Below, piece after piece: positions 18,314-26,960 of a stretch of DNA of 64,000 nt. The position numbers were made by a program, and so were the translations under genes. Every line of letters begins with the position of its first letter. Within the stretch, counting starts at the first letter, position 1. The DNA is from Janthinobacterium rivuli (GTDB lineage Bacteria > Pseudomonadota > Gammaproteobacteria > Burkholderiales > Burkholderiaceae_D): positions 5,890,001 to 5,954,000 of the forward strand of contig NZ_CP121464.1 in assembly GCF_029690045.1 (NCBI RefSeq). Direction: 5' to 3'. A model generated the notes under the pieces. It was not told where the DNA came from. It did not search any database and saw nothing but the letters and a program-made list of their open reading frames with translations.

Positions 18314-18580
18314 GATGTGTCTCCCATGTCTTTGATTTTGCGCAGCAACGCGGTGCGATGAACAGATAATACGATACAAAAAACGATTTGCATACACTTG
18401 ATATGAATCATTTTAAAAATTCGTATCTTATGCCGCTTTTTTGTGCGTATGATATTGCTTATGAGAAAACACTACGAAGCGCCACCAGCGCTTCCGGCAA
18501 ATTATTGCCGCGCTACCCGCGCAGCCAAGTAAACTGCTGCTTTTATTGAACCGACCGCAACACGGCCAGACCGGAACCAC
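18314..18580. promoter_or_regulatory. Divergent paaA/paaX control region
   Basis: The region between the two divergent starts is markedly AT-rich from 18361 to 18465. It contains an imperfect inverted repeat, AATACGATAC (18368-18377) with GTATGATATT (18447-18456, 8 of 10 paired), and a TATTAT element on the minus strand at 18367-18372 that could be the paaA -10. PaaX repressors bind such regions and are released by phenylacetyl-CoA. The exact operator could not be defined from one sequence. Confidence 0.5.
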
Positions 18581-19510
18581 ATGAAGAACACCCGCTGCAC
18601 GGCATGGATAGCCGATTTCCTGGAAAGCGACCCACCGCGCTCGAAGTCCCTGGTGATGACCATCTTTGGCGACGCCATCGTGCCGCGCGGCGGCGCCATC
18701 TGGCTGGGCAGCCTGATCGAACTGCTGGCGCCATTCGGCGTCAATGACCGCTTATTGCGCACCAGCGTATTCCGCCTGGCGCAGGAAGGCTGGCTCAGCT
18801 CGCAGCGCGACGGCCGCCGCAGCGCCTATACGATACGCCCGGAGGCGCTGGCCCGCTTCGAACGCGCCTACCGCCGCATCTATGCGCCGCTGGTCGTGCA
18901 TTGGGATGGCAGCTGGACCCTGGTGATCGGACCGGCCGGCAGCATCGGCGCGGCCGAGCGGGGGGCGCTGCGCAAGGAATTATTGTGGGCCGGCTATGGT
19001 TTGATTTCTCCCGGCATCTTTGGCCACCCGGCCAGCAATGCGGAGGCGCTGGAAGATATCCTCGTGCGCAATGAGGTGCAGGGTAAGCTGTACGTCTGCC
19101 ACACCACGGAATTGCCGGGCGTGAGCACGCGTCCCCTGCGCGACATGGTGGGCGACTGCTGGGACTTGTCGGAAGTGATGGCCGGCTACGCAAAATTCAT
19201 CGCCAGCTTCCAGCCCCTGCTGACCCTGCTGCAGGAAGAACCCGTGTTCGATGCGGAGCAGGCGTTCGTCATCCGCTCCCTGCTGACGCACGCCTACCGC
19301 CGCGTGCAATTGCACGACCCGCAACTGCCCGTCGAACTGCTGCCCGAACCGTGGCCCGGCACGCAAGCGTATGCGCTGGCGCGCGACCTGTACCGCATCA
19401 CGTATGCGGCTGCCGAGGAACATATCCTGGCTACCCTGCGGCGCGAGGATGAGCAGGCGGCATCTGTCGAGCCGTGGTTCTACGAACGATTTGGCGGTCT
19501 GACTACTTGA
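18581..19510 (+). CDS. paaX: PaaX-type transcriptional repressor of phenylacetate degradation
   Basis: This 309-residue protein has an N-terminal winged helix (VMTIFGDAIVPRGGAIWLGS; NDRLLRTSVFRLAQEGWLSS, residues 25-80) and the long PaaX C-terminal effector domain (WDGSWTLVI, ELLWAGYGLISPGIFGHP). PaaX proteins repress paa genes and are released by phenylacetyl-CoA. It is transcribed away from paaA, the usual position of the regulator. Length fits the family (about 300-316 residues). Confidence 0.94.
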   Translation: MKNTRCTAWIADFLESDPPRSKSLVMTIFGDAIVPRGGAIWLGSLIELLAPFGVNDRLLRTSVFRLAQEGWLSSQRDGRRSAYTIRPEALARFERAYRRIYAPLVVHWDGSWTLVIGPAGSIGAAERGALRKELLWAGYGLISPGIFGHPASNAEALEDILVRNEVQGKLYVCHTTELPGVSTRPLRDMVGDCWDLSEVMAGYAKFIASFQPLLTLLQEEPVFDAEQAFVIRSLLTHAYRRVQLHDPQLPVELLPEPWPGTQAYALARDLYRITYAAAEEHILATLRREDEQAASVEPWFYERFGGLTT

Positions 19511-19607
19511 ACGTCTGAAAAATGTTCAGGGCCAGGCGCGTGGCCGCAGGCAGTACGACTAGTACGCCAAGGCAACGCAACGCCGCCATGGGCATTTTCT
19601 CAGGCGT

Positions 19608-19862
19608 TCACTGCTTCAGCACTACTTGCTTGGCCCCAGCCAGCAAATCCTGCCCCAGCTTTTCCAGCGCATTGACCTGCACCAGCATGGTGTCGAGGAT
19701 GGCGACGTTGAAGGTGTATTCGGCCGGCGTCGTATAGCCGGGGAAACGTATGATGCGCAGCAATTCCTGCAAGGTCGTGCCCTTGCCCAGGTGCGCCAGG
19801 GCGTCGCTGAGGGCGCTGACTTTCTTTTCCAGTTCGCGTATGTGTTTGCCGTTGTCGTCCAT
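19608..19862 (-). CDS. Small conserved-looking protein of unknown function (84 aa)
   Basis: The protein begins MDDNGKHIRELEKKVSALSD, an amphipathic stretch able to form a short coiled coil, followed by QELLRIIRFPGYTTPAEYTF and a second helix (VNALEKLGQDLLAGAKQVVL). It is soluble, with no signal peptide. The ATG at 19862 is preceded by AGGAG at the right distance; the 46 open codons upstream are leader. I do not recognise the family. It is convergent with paaX and divergent from the carboxypeptidase gene. Confidence 0.7.
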   Translation of the reverse strand: MDDNGKHIRELEKKVSALSDALAHLGKGTTLQELLRIIRFPGYTTPAEYTFNVAILDTMLVQVNALEKLGQDLLAGAKQVVLKQ

Positions 19863-20002
19863 GATGATCTCCTGTGTCGGAGCTTCCACGTTAGCAAAGC
19901 ACGTCCGCCGTCGTTTGCGCCAGCACAAAGGCGCGGCTAAAACGGGTATCATCGCGCCATTGCACACGATGCAAAACCCATACGTTTTTATCAGGAACAC
20001 AC

Positions 20003-21127
20003 ATGACCATTAAAATCAGTCAGCAATTCGACGCCGGCGCGATCGAGGTGCTGCGCGCCGACGATGCCCACTCCATCGAGCTGAACATCCGCAAGGATTC
20101 CCACGCCGACATCACGCAGTGGTTTTACTTCCGCCTGCAAGGCGCGCAAGGCGAGGCGTGCACGATCCGCTTCATGAACGCTGGCAAGTCGGCCTACCCG
20201 GACGGCTGGAAAGATTACCAGGCTGTCGCCAGCTACGACCGCGAAACCTGGTTCCGCGTGCCGACCAGCTTTGACGGCACCGTGATGACCATCGAACATA
20301 CGCCGGAAGAAGAAAGCGTGTACTACGCCTACTTCGAACCGTATCCATGGGACCGTCACCTGGCCTTGATCGACAGCGCGCAAGCGTCGCCGCTGGTACG
20401 CCTGATCGACCTGGGCAGCACCGTGGAAGGCCGCGACATGAACCTGCTGGTGGTCGGCGACGCCGATGCCGAGAAAAAAGTCTGGGTCATCGCGCGCCAG
20501 CATCCCGGTGAAACGATGGCCGAATGGTTTGTCGAAGGCATGCTCGAAGCCTTGCTGGACCAGGCCAATCCGTTTGCCCGCCAGTGCCTGCAGGACGCCG
20601 TCTTCTACGTGGTGCCGAACATGAACCCGGACGGTTCCGTGCATGGCAACCTGCGCACCAACGCGGCCGGCGCAAACTTGAACCGCGAATGGATGACGCC
20701 AACGATGGAGCGCAGCCCGGAAGTATTCTTGGTGAAACAGAAGATGCATGAAATCGGCTGCGACCTGTTCCTCGACGTGCATGGCGACGAAGGTCTGCCA
20801 TATGTATTCGTGGCTGGCAGCGATGCGCTGGAAAATTTCACGCCAGCACAAAAAGCCGAGCAAGACCGCTTCATCGCCGACTTCAAGGTGGCCAGCCCCG
20901 ACTTCCAGGATGAGCACGGCTACGAAGACGGCCCGTTCACGCCGGAAGTGCTGACCATGGGTTCGCCCCACATCACGCACGCCTTCGGCTGCCTGTCGCT
21001 GACCCTGGAATTGCCGTTCAAGGACAATGCCAACGATCCCGACCCGCAAACGGGCTGGAGCGGCGCCCGCAGCGCCGCCCTGGGCGCGGCCGTGCTGCAA
21101 CCGATTCTGTCCACTTTGCGCGCCTGA
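20003..21127 (+). CDS. M14 zinc carboxypeptidase, cytosolic carboxypeptidase-like
   Basis: The 374-residue protein has an N-terminal beta-sandwich (residues 1-115) and a zinc carboxypeptidase domain (residues 120-370). Zinc ligands appear as His167 and Glu170 in ARQHPGETMAEW and His260 in LDVHGDEGLPYVF; the catalytic Glu is probably Glu336 in LTLELPF. This two-domain layout is that of the cytosolic carboxypeptidase (deglutamylase-like) branch of M14. No signal peptide is present, so it acts in the cytoplasm. The natural substrate in bacteria is not established. AGGAACACAC precedes the ATG, and a strong terminator follows the gene. Confidence 0.88.
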   Translation: MTIKISQQFDAGAIEVLRADDAHSIELNIRKDSHADITQWFYFRLQGAQGEACTIRFMNAGKSAYPDGWKDYQAVASYDRETWFRVPTSFDGTVMTIEHTPEEESVYYAYFEPYPWDRHLALIDSAQASPLVRLIDLGSTVEGRDMNLLVVGDADAEKKVWVIARQHPGETMAEWFVEGMLEALLDQANPFARQCLQDAVFYVVPNMNPDGSVHGNLRTNAAGANLNREWMTPTMERSPEVFLVKQKMHEIGCDLFLDVHGDEGLPYVFVAGSDALENFTPAQKAEQDRFIADFKVASPDFQDEHGYEDGPFTPEVLTMGSPHITHAFGCLSLTLELPFKDNANDPDPQTGWSGARSAALGAAVLQPILSTLRA

Positions 21128-21158
21128 GCGCCAGGGCCGAACCGGCCCGCTTGATCCC

Positions 21159-21186
21159 ATGCCCCGCTCGCCGGGGCATTTTTTTG
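21159..21186 (+). terminator. Rho-independent terminator after carboxypeptidase gene
   Basis: Perfect stem ATGCCCCG/CGGGGCAT with loop CTCGC, followed by TTTTTTT. It lies 31 bases after the stop codon at 21127. Confidence 0.85.
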
Positions 21187-21255
21187 CCCGCGCGGCCAGC
21201 GTTTGGGAAGCGTGCCGAGGCAGCAGCTGCCGTCTGGCATCGAACCGCTTGCGCC

Positions 21256-22608
21256 TCAGCCGCCCGCCACCACCATGCTCTCGATAAGGATGGAACCCGT
21301 CTCTTTGGTGCCGCGGCGCAAAGCGTCGGCACCCACGGCCACGATGTTGCGCAGCATGTCCTTCATGTTGCCGGCGATGGTGATTTCTTCCACCGGGTAT
21401 TGGATGACGCCATTTTCCACCCAGAAACCGGACGCGCCGCGCGAATAATCGCCCGTCACGTAATTGGTTCCCTGTCCCATCAGTTCCGTCACCAGCAAGC
21501 CCGTGCCCAGCTTTTTCAGCATGGCGCTAAAATCGTCGCTGGCGGCCGTCAGCTTCGAGGTCAGGTACAGATTGTGCGAACCGCCCGCGTTGCCCGTCGT
21601 CTGCATACCCAGCTTGCGGGCCGTGTAAGTCGACAGGAAATAGCCTTGCACCACGCCATCCTTGACGACGTCACGGCTGACGGTTTTCACGCCCTCTTCA
21701 TCGAACGGGGCCGAACCGACGCCGCCGATCACATGCGGGTCTTCAAAGATCTGCACGTGCGACGGCAACACTTGCGTGCCCAGGGAATCGTTCAGGAACG
21801 TGGACTTGCGGTACAGGGCGCCGCCCGAAGTCGCTTGCACATAAGTACCGAGCAAACCGGCCGCCAGCGGCGCTTCGAACAGCACAGGGCAAGTACGCGT
21901 GCCCAGTTTGCGCGCGTTCAGGCGCGACAGGGCGCGCTCGGCGGCGTAGCGGCCGATGGCTTCCGGGCTAGCCATTTTGGCGGCGTCGCGCACGGACGAA
22001 TACCAGTCGTCGCGCTGCATCTTGGCGCCCTTGCCAGCGATGGGCGCCACGGACAGGGTGTGGCGCGAAAACGGGTAGCCGCCGATGAAGCCGCGCGAAT
22101 TGGCGGATACAAAGTGCGATTGCTGCACGTGCACGCTGGCGCCTTCGCTATTCGTGATGCGCGGGTCGACGGCAAACGCGGCCGCTTCGGCCCGCTGGGC
22201 CAGCACGACGGCTTCCTCGGTGGAAATGCGCCATGGATAAAACAGTTGCAAGTCGCGGGGAGACATTTCCAGCATGTCGGCGTCGGCCAGGCCGGCGCAA
22301 TCGTCCTCGGCTGTGAAGCGGGCGATGTTGTAGGCGGCGTCCACCGTGGCGCGCAGGGCGGCCGGAGAGAAATCGGAAGTGCTGGCATTGCCGCGCTTCT
22401 TGCCGATAAAGACCGTCACGCCCATGCCCTTGTCCTTGTTTTGCTCGATCGTCTCGATCTTGCCTTTTCGTACAGAAACGGACAGGCCACCGCCTTCGCT
22501 GACTTCGACGGCAGCGTCGGTGCCGCCCGCTTCCCGCGCAAAAGACAACACATCACGGGCCAGTTGCTGCAATTGCTCTTGACTATGGGTAAATACGGAG
22601 TCGTTCAT
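21256..22608 (-). CDS. pmbA: TldE/PmbA-type metalloprotease subunit
   Basis: The 450-residue protein is a TldD/PmbA family member: EQNKDKGMGVTVFIGKKRGN near residue 70, CPVLFEAPLAAGLLG near 235 and GNMKDMLRNIVAVGAD near the end. With TldD it forms a heteromeric protease that trims peptides and acts on proteins such as antitoxins. PmbA itself lacks the zinc-binding HExxxH of TldD, and none is seen here. The start MNDSVFTHSQ at 22608 was preferred; a 13-codon open extension precedes it. It is divergent from yjgA (darP), as is usual in this lineage. No tldD lies nearby. Confidence 0.93.
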   Translation of the reverse strand: MNDSVFTHSQEQLQQLARDVLSFAREAGGTDAAVEVSEGGGLSVSVRKGKIETIEQNKDKGMGVTVFIGKKRGNASTSDFSPAALRATVDAAYNIARFTAEDDCAGLADADMLEMSPRDLQLFYPWRISTEEAVVLAQRAEAAAFAVDPRITNSEGASVHVQQSHFVSANSRGFIGGYPFSRHTLSVAPIAGKGAKMQRDDWYSSVRDAAKMASPEAIGRYAAERALSRLNARKLGTRTCPVLFEAPLAAGLLGTYVQATSGGALYRKSTFLNDSLGTQVLPSHVQIFEDPHVIGGVGSAPFDEEGVKTVSRDVVKDGVVQGYFLSTYTARKLGMQTTGNAGGSHNLYLTSKLTAASDDFSAMLKKLGTGLLVTELMGQGTNYVTGDYSRGASGFWVENGVIQYPVEEITIAGNMKDMLRNIVAVGADALRRGTKETGSILIESMVVAGG

Positions 22609-22700
22609 GCGCTGTTTTCTTCGGAAAGCCGCTAAAAAGGTTATCATAGCAGTCGTTTACAGTTTACAGGTGCGGCCTACGCGGCCAATCCCGCCTTATC

Positions 22701-23300
22701 ATGCCAAATCCAAACCGGGGAGCTTGCGGCTTCCAATCGACCGAATTCGAACAGGAATATGAACGTCCTTCGAAGTCGGAACTCAAACGCCAGATGACCG
22801 TCCTGCAAAAGCTGGGCGAAGAACTCGTCAATGAAGCACGTGACCGCGTCAAGCGCGTCCCGATGCCGGAAGACGTGCGCGACGCCATTCTCGAATGCCA
22901 GCAAATCAAGGATCACGAAGGCCGCCGCCGCCAGTTGCAATACGTGGGCAAGAAGATGCGCACCCTGGATGAGGAAGAAGTTGCCGCCATCCAACGCACC
23001 ATCGATAGCTGGAAAGGCTTGTCGAAAGCCGACACGGCCAATATGCACGCGATGGAACGCCGCCGCGACAAGCTCTTGACGGACGACAAGGCGTTGACCG
23101 TCTTGCTGTCGGAAAACCCGGAACTAGACGTGCAGCACCTGCGCACCCTGATCCGCAATGCCCGCAAGGAGCAGGCCGAGAACAAGCCGCCAAAAGCCTA
23201 CCGCGAAATCTTCCAGATCTTGAAAGAGATCGCCAAGAAGAACAACGGCGGCAAGAAAGATGCCGACGAAGATGACGTTGAAGGCGAAGACGACGAGTAA
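22701..23300 (+). CDS. darP: Dual-action ribosomal maturation protein DarP (YjgA, DUF615)
   Basis: The 199-residue protein has the two helical hairpins of YjgA/DarP (SKSELKRQMTVLQKLGEELV, residues 25-45; LRTLIRNARKEQAENKPPKA, residues 145-165) and an extra lysine/aspartate-rich tail (KKNNGGKKDADEDDVEGEDD). The family binds late 50S precursors and helps finish the large ribosomal subunit. The gene is divergent from pmbA and followed by mog, a common Burkholderiales order. Confidence 0.93.
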   Translation: MPNPNRGACGFQSTEFEQEYERPSKSELKRQMTVLQKLGEELVNEARDRVKRVPMPEDVRDAILECQQIKDHEGRRRQLQYVGKKMRTLDEEEVAAIQRTIDSWKGLSKADTANMHAMERRRDKLLTDDKALTVLLSENPELDVQHLRTLIRNARKEQAENKPPKAYREIFQILKEIAKKNNGGKKDADEDDVEGEDDE

Positions 23301-23306
23301 AAAACT

Positions 23307-23333
23307 GGGGTCAGACCCGGCGGGTCTGACCCC
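23307..23333. repeat. GGGGTCAGACCC-type intergenic palindrome, copy 2
   Basis: Perfect inverted repeat GGGGTCAGACCC / GGGTCTGACCCC with a GGC loop, just after the darP stop. It shares the GGGGTC...GACCCC arms with the palindrome at 14531-14556. Confidence 0.8.
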
Positions 23334-23343
23334 GAAAGTAGCT

Positions 23344-23370
23344 AAAAACCGGGATCAGCCCGGTTTTTTT
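23344..23370 (+). terminator. Rho-independent terminator after darP
   Basis: Stem AAAAACCGGG/CCCGGTTTTT with a short ATCAG loop and a T run of seven. It separates darP from mog, 20 bases before the mog start. Confidence 0.8.
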
Positions 23371-23390
23371 ACGACATAAACAGGTGCCCC

Positions 23391-24020
23391 ATGACCACGA
23401 TAGAAGACGAATTGATTATCGGCCTCGTGTCGATCTCGGACCGCGCCAGCGGCGGCGTGTATGAAGACCTGGGCATCCCGGCCCTGGAAAGCTGGCTGTC
23501 CGCCGCCATCCGCACGCCATTCCGCCTGGAAAAGCGTTTGATCCCGGACGAGCGCTCGCAGATTGAAAACACCCTGATCGACATGGTCGACCTGAGCCAC
23601 TGCCATTTGATACTGACGACGGGCGGCACGGGACCGGCGCGGCGCGATGTGACGCCAGACGCCACCTTGTCCGTCGGGACCAAGGAAATGCCCGGTTTCG
23701 GCGAACAGATGCGTCAGATCAGCCTGCAATTCGTGCCGACGGCGATCCTGTCGCGCCAGGTGGCCGTGATCCGCGAGACGCCCGAGCGCGCCGCCCTGAT
23801 CATGAACTTGCCGGGCCAGCCGAAAGCCATCAAGGAAACCCTGGAAGGCTTGAAAGATGCCGACGGCGTGCAACTGGTCAACGGCATCTTTGCCGCCGTG
23901 CCGTATTGCATCGACCTCATCGGCGGTCCCTACATGGAAACCGACCCGGCCATCTGCAAGGCCTTCCGTCCCAAATCGGCGCTGCGTCCGGCGCAACCTT
24001 TACCTGAGGAAAACACATGA
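23391..24020 (+). CDS. mog: Molybdopterin adenylyltransferase
   Basis: The 209-residue protein is a MogA/MoaB-fold enzyme that adenylates molybdopterin before molybdate insertion. IGLVSISDRASGGVYED at the N-terminus and LILTTGGTGPARRDVTPDA near residue 75 are the conserved nucleotide and pterin loops, and NLPGQPKAIKETLEG near residue 145 is the characteristic C-terminal block. AGGTG precedes the ATG. The stop overlaps the start of the esterase gene (ATGA), so the two are co-translated. Confidence 0.93.
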   Translation: MTTIEDELIIGLVSISDRASGGVYEDLGIPALESWLSAAIRTPFRLEKRLIPDERSQIENTLIDMVDLSHCHLILTTGGTGPARRDVTPDATLSVGTKEMPGFGEQMRQISLQFVPTAILSRQVAVIRETPERAALIMNLPGQPKAIKETLEGLKDADGVQLVNGIFAAVPYCIDLIGGPYMETDPAICKAFRPKSALRPAQPLPEENT

Positions 24021-24685
24021 GCACCTTGCTGGAAACCATAGAACTCGACAGCGCACCGAATCCCACCGTCTCCATCATCTGGATGCACGGCCTGGGCGCC
24101 GACGGCAACGACTTCGTGCCTCTGGTGAAAGAACTCGATTTGCGCGGCTGTCCCGCCATCCGTTTCATTTTCCCCAGCGCGGGCACCATGCCCGTCACCA
24201 TCAACAACGGTTATGTGATGCGCGCCTGGTACGACATCCGCGAAAACGACCTGGTGCGCCGTGAAGATGAAGGCGGCTTGCGCGCCTCGCAAGCCCAAAT
24301 TGAAGCGCTGATCGCGCGCGAAAAGGCGCGCGGCATTCCCGCCAGCCGCATCATCCTGGCCGGTTTCTCGCAAGGCTGCGCCATGACCTTGCAAACGGGC
24401 TTGCGTCACGCGGAACCGCTGGCCGGCCTGATGTGCCTGTCCGGCTATCTGCCGCTGGCCGACAAGACGGCGGCCGAACGCACCCCGGCCAGCCTGGAAA
24501 CGCCGATCTTCATGGCGCACGGCACGGCCGACCCCGTGGTACCGGTCGGCCGCGCACAGCAGTCGCGCGACTTGCTCACCGGCATGGGTTACAAGGTGGA
24601 ATGGCACGAGTACATGATGCAGCACTCGCTGTGCCAGGAAGAGATCGACGCCATCGGCGCGTGGCTGAAAAAAGTGCTGGCATAA
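24017..24685 (+). CDS. Carboxylesterase / acyl-protein-thioesterase-like alpha/beta hydrolase
   Basis: The 222-residue protein belongs to the phospholipase/carboxylesterase (EstB, APT1-like) family. The oxyanion region is WMHGLGADGNDF, the nucleophile Ser is in LAGFSQGCAMTL near residue 117, the Asp in HGTADPVVPV near 169 and the His in YMMQHSLCQEE near 200. It is cytoplasmic and hydrolyses short-chain esters or acyl groups; the exact substrate is unknown. It overlaps mog by four bases and is followed by a bidirectional hairpin. Confidence 0.9.
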   Translation: MSTLLETIELDSAPNPTVSIIWMHGLGADGNDFVPLVKELDLRGCPAIRFIFPSAGTMPVTINNGYVMRAWYDIRENDLVRREDEGGLRASQAQIEALIAREKARGIPASRIILAGFSQGCAMTLQTGLRHAEPLAGLMCLSGYLPLADKTAAERTPASLETPIFMAHGTADPVVPVGRAQQSRDLLTGMGYKVEWHEYMMQHSLCQEEIDAIGAWLKKVLA

Positions 24686-24690
24686 AATAA

Positions 24691-24718
24691 AACAGGCGCG
24701 GTGTGCGCCGCGCCTGTT
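24691..24718. terminator. Bidirectional terminator between esterase and S1C protease genes
   Basis: Stem ACAGGCGCGG/CCGCGCCTGT lies between two convergent genes. On the minus strand it is followed by TTTTATTTTA; on the + strand the tail is weaker. It ends just after the esterase stop at 24685. Confidence 0.65.
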
Positions 24719-24741
24719 GCCTTGCGAAACGCCGGGAACGA

Positions 24742-26289
24742 TCAGTTCGCCGGCGTTTTTTCGTTCCAGATTTTCAGCATGTCGGGCGACGCTTCCGAAC
24801 GGATGCCATTGTCCGTCAGTATCGATTCCGTCGCCGCCAGCATGTCCTTGCGCGGCACGACGACCATTTCCGCATCGCGCTGCTGGAAGCGGAACGTCAG
24901 CAGCTCATCCGTCTGGTCGCGCAGCAAGGCCACCAGGTGCGCCAGGCTGCGCACGCGCACGCCATTGACGGAATCGACGACCGAGAAGAAACGGGTACTG
25001 TAACCATTCATCAGCTTGTGCGGGAAGAAGGGTGCGGCGATCACCACCAGTTCGTCGCGCTCGCTATCGGGCGCATCGCCGCGCCGCGTGGCCAGCGGAT
25101 TGCCGGCAAACGCCATGCCGCCCAGGATCGCCGGGTTGCCATTCGGCGCCGCCATGAATTCCGTCGTGGCGCGTGAAAACACCATCGGGCCGAAGATGAA
25201 ATAGGATGGGTAATTGCCCTGCAGGCCGGCGATCAGCATCGGATGCGCAGCCGAGACGGGCACCTTGATTTTCAGGGGCGCGCCCTGGCGCACCACCGTC
25301 AACGGCAATTCGCCATCTTTCGCCAGCTGCTGCACCCGGTACTGGAAGCGCACGCGGCTGTTGGCGTTCAGCTTGACCATGCCCTGGTTGTCGATGGGAA
25401 AATCGCCGATATGCGTGATGACATCCCACTCCTTGAGCGGATAAGCCGCATCCTTGCTGGCTGGCGACATCACGACGGCGCCCTCGACACCCTTGGCCAG
25501 CTTCAGATAGGTGCGCAGCGCCGGATTTTCCAGCGTTTGCGTCACGTCGCGCATGGCCGGCTTGCCCTTGGGCGCACCACTTTCCTGGTCGCGCAGGAAC
25601 AGCTCAATTTCCTCGTTGGGGATGATGTAGCCGATGTTTTGCGCATTGAGCATGCCGGCAAAGGCCAGGCCGATCATCTTGTCGCCGGCAATCACGGGGC
25701 CGCCGCTATTGCCCGGATTGATGGCCGCATCGATCTGGATGCGCAGGCCGGAGACGGGAAAGTTGTAGCGCACGAATTCGATGCGCGAGACGATGCCCTT
25801 GGTGATCGACAATGAAGTGCCGCCCGTCGGATAGCCATACGCCAGCACGGCATCGCGCACGTCCGGCAAGACATTCGCACGCGGCACGGCTTTGTGGCTG
25901 GCAAAAAAACTGTCGTCGTCGATTTTCAGCAAGGCCAGGTCCATGCCGCGCGAGATGGCCAGCACGGTCGCCGGTATCTTGTCGCCCGCGCCATTGGCCT
26001 GGATCTGCACCTGGCTGGCATAGCCGACCACGTGCGCATTGGTGAGGATGCGGCGGCCTTCGATGACGACGCCGGAGCCCGTCACCTCTTGCGGCGCGGC
26101 CTTGCTCCAGGGTTTATAGGGGTCCGGCCCGCGCAGGGTGGAAAACACCTTGACGACGGAGTTTTCCAGGGCGGAAGCGCTGGCGCTGGCGGCCGTCTCG
26201 GCGGCAAGTGCACGCACCGTCATCAAGGGGCCAAGGGCCAGTATCAGCAAGATACGGCCCATCAGGGTGAAGCACGGACGAGTTTTCAT
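24742..26289 (-). CDS. Exported S1C-family (trypsin/HtrA-like) serine protease
   Basis: The 515-residue protein starts with a signal peptide (MKTRPCFTLMGRILLILALG, cleavage after ALA). A trypsin-like domain follows with the full triad: His86 in LTNAHVVGY, Asp117 in RGMDLALLKID and Ser195 in NPGNSGGPVI. The C-terminal half holds two PDZ-like segments (VITHIGDFPID; VNGVRVRSLAHLVALL), as in plant Deg-type proteases. It probably acts in the periplasm in protein quality control. A TTG 15 bases upstream could also start translation, but the ATG gives a cleaner signal peptide. It is convergent with the esterase gene. Confidence 0.88.
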   Translation of the reverse strand: MKTRPCFTLMGRILLILALGPLMTVRALAAETAASASASALENSVVKVFSTLRGPDPYKPWSKAAPQEVTGSGVVIEGRRILTNAHVVGYASQVQIQANGAGDKIPATVLAISRGMDLALLKIDDDSFFASHKAVPRANVLPDVRDAVLAYGYPTGGTSLSITKGIVSRIEFVRYNFPVSGLRIQIDAAINPGNSGGPVIAGDKMIGLAFAGMLNAQNIGYIIPNEEIELFLRDQESGAPKGKPAMRDVTQTLENPALRTYLKLAKGVEGAVVMSPASKDAAYPLKEWDVITHIGDFPIDNQGMVKLNANSRVRFQYRVQQLAKDGELPLTVVRQGAPLKIKVPVSAAHPMLIAGLQGNYPSYFIFGPMVFSRATTEFMAAPNGNPAILGGMAFAGNPLATRRGDAPDSERDELVVIAAPFFPHKLMNGYSTRFFSVVDSVNGVRVRSLAHLVALLRDQTDELLTFRFQQRDAEMVVVPRKDMLAATESILTDNGIRSEASPDMLKIWNEKTPAN

Positions 26290-26393
26290 TGAGCTTGTTG
26301 GCAATGGAAGGGAAGTAAAATTATATATTGAATAATTGCAACTTCATTACACTTTGTCCATCTTTGCCGAAGAACTCCTCTAAACTCCTCTCG

Positions 26394-26960
26394 TCAGGCG
26401 GGCAAGGGCGTCACGCCCAAGGCCGGCACGGCCGTCTGCGCGCCATTCATCACCATGGCCAGGAAAGTGTAATAGCCATTGATACCCATCAAGTCGACCA
26501 CGCCATGCTCGCCAAACAGCACCAACGCCCGCGCATACGTGGCGTCGCTGACCCTTTTGTTCTGCTGCAGCTCGATGCAAAAGTCGTGCACGGCTTGCTC
26601 ATCTTCTTTCAAGGCAAGCGGCACGCGCCGTTCAGCGATGGCGTCCACGGCCGCTTGCGCGATGCCGTTCTGCACGGCGAGCGGCGCGTGGATGGCCCAT
26701 TCGACTTGCTGGTCCCACTGGCGCGCCGTCACCAGGATCGCCAGTTCCGACAACCGCGTGCCGATGGCGCTGCGGTAGCGCAAATATTCTCCCATGCGCT
26801 GCGCCGTTTCCATCAGCTCGGGGCTGCGGATCAGCGGCACGAAAGGACCGTACAGCGCCCCGCGCGGGCCATCGATGATGGCTTGCGCGGCGGCGCGCTG
26901 CTGCTGGTCAAGCTGGTTCAGCGGCAGCGGCGGCAAGCGGTCGATATCGCTACCGGCCAT
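26394..26960 (-). CDS. Carboxymuconolactone decarboxylase / AhpD-like family protein
   Basis: This 188-residue helical protein fits the carboxymuconolactone decarboxylase-like family (RLSELAILVTARQWDQQVEW; ALVLFGEHGVVDLMGINGYY). The redox CxxC of true AhpD peroxidase partners is absent, which favours a decarboxylase-like or unknown role. Its start overlaps the FAH-family stop by one base, so the two are probably an operon. That pairing suggests a shared catabolic route, but the substrate is not evident. Confidence 0.82.
   Translation of the reverse strand: MAGSDIDRLPPLPLNQLDQQQRAAAQAIIDGPRGALYGPFVPLIRSPELMETAQRMGEYLRYRSAIGTRLSELAILVTARQWDQQVEWAIHAPLAVQNGIAQAAVDAIAERRVPLALKEDEQAVHDFCIELQQNKRVSDATYARALVLFGEHGVVDLMGINGYYTFLAMVMNGAQTAVPALGVTPLPA

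Noticed and set aside
18403..18410. GAATCA half site as a classical enteric PaaX operator
   Set aside because: Only one half of the TGATTC...GAATCA pair is present at a sensible distance, so the enteric consensus is not met.
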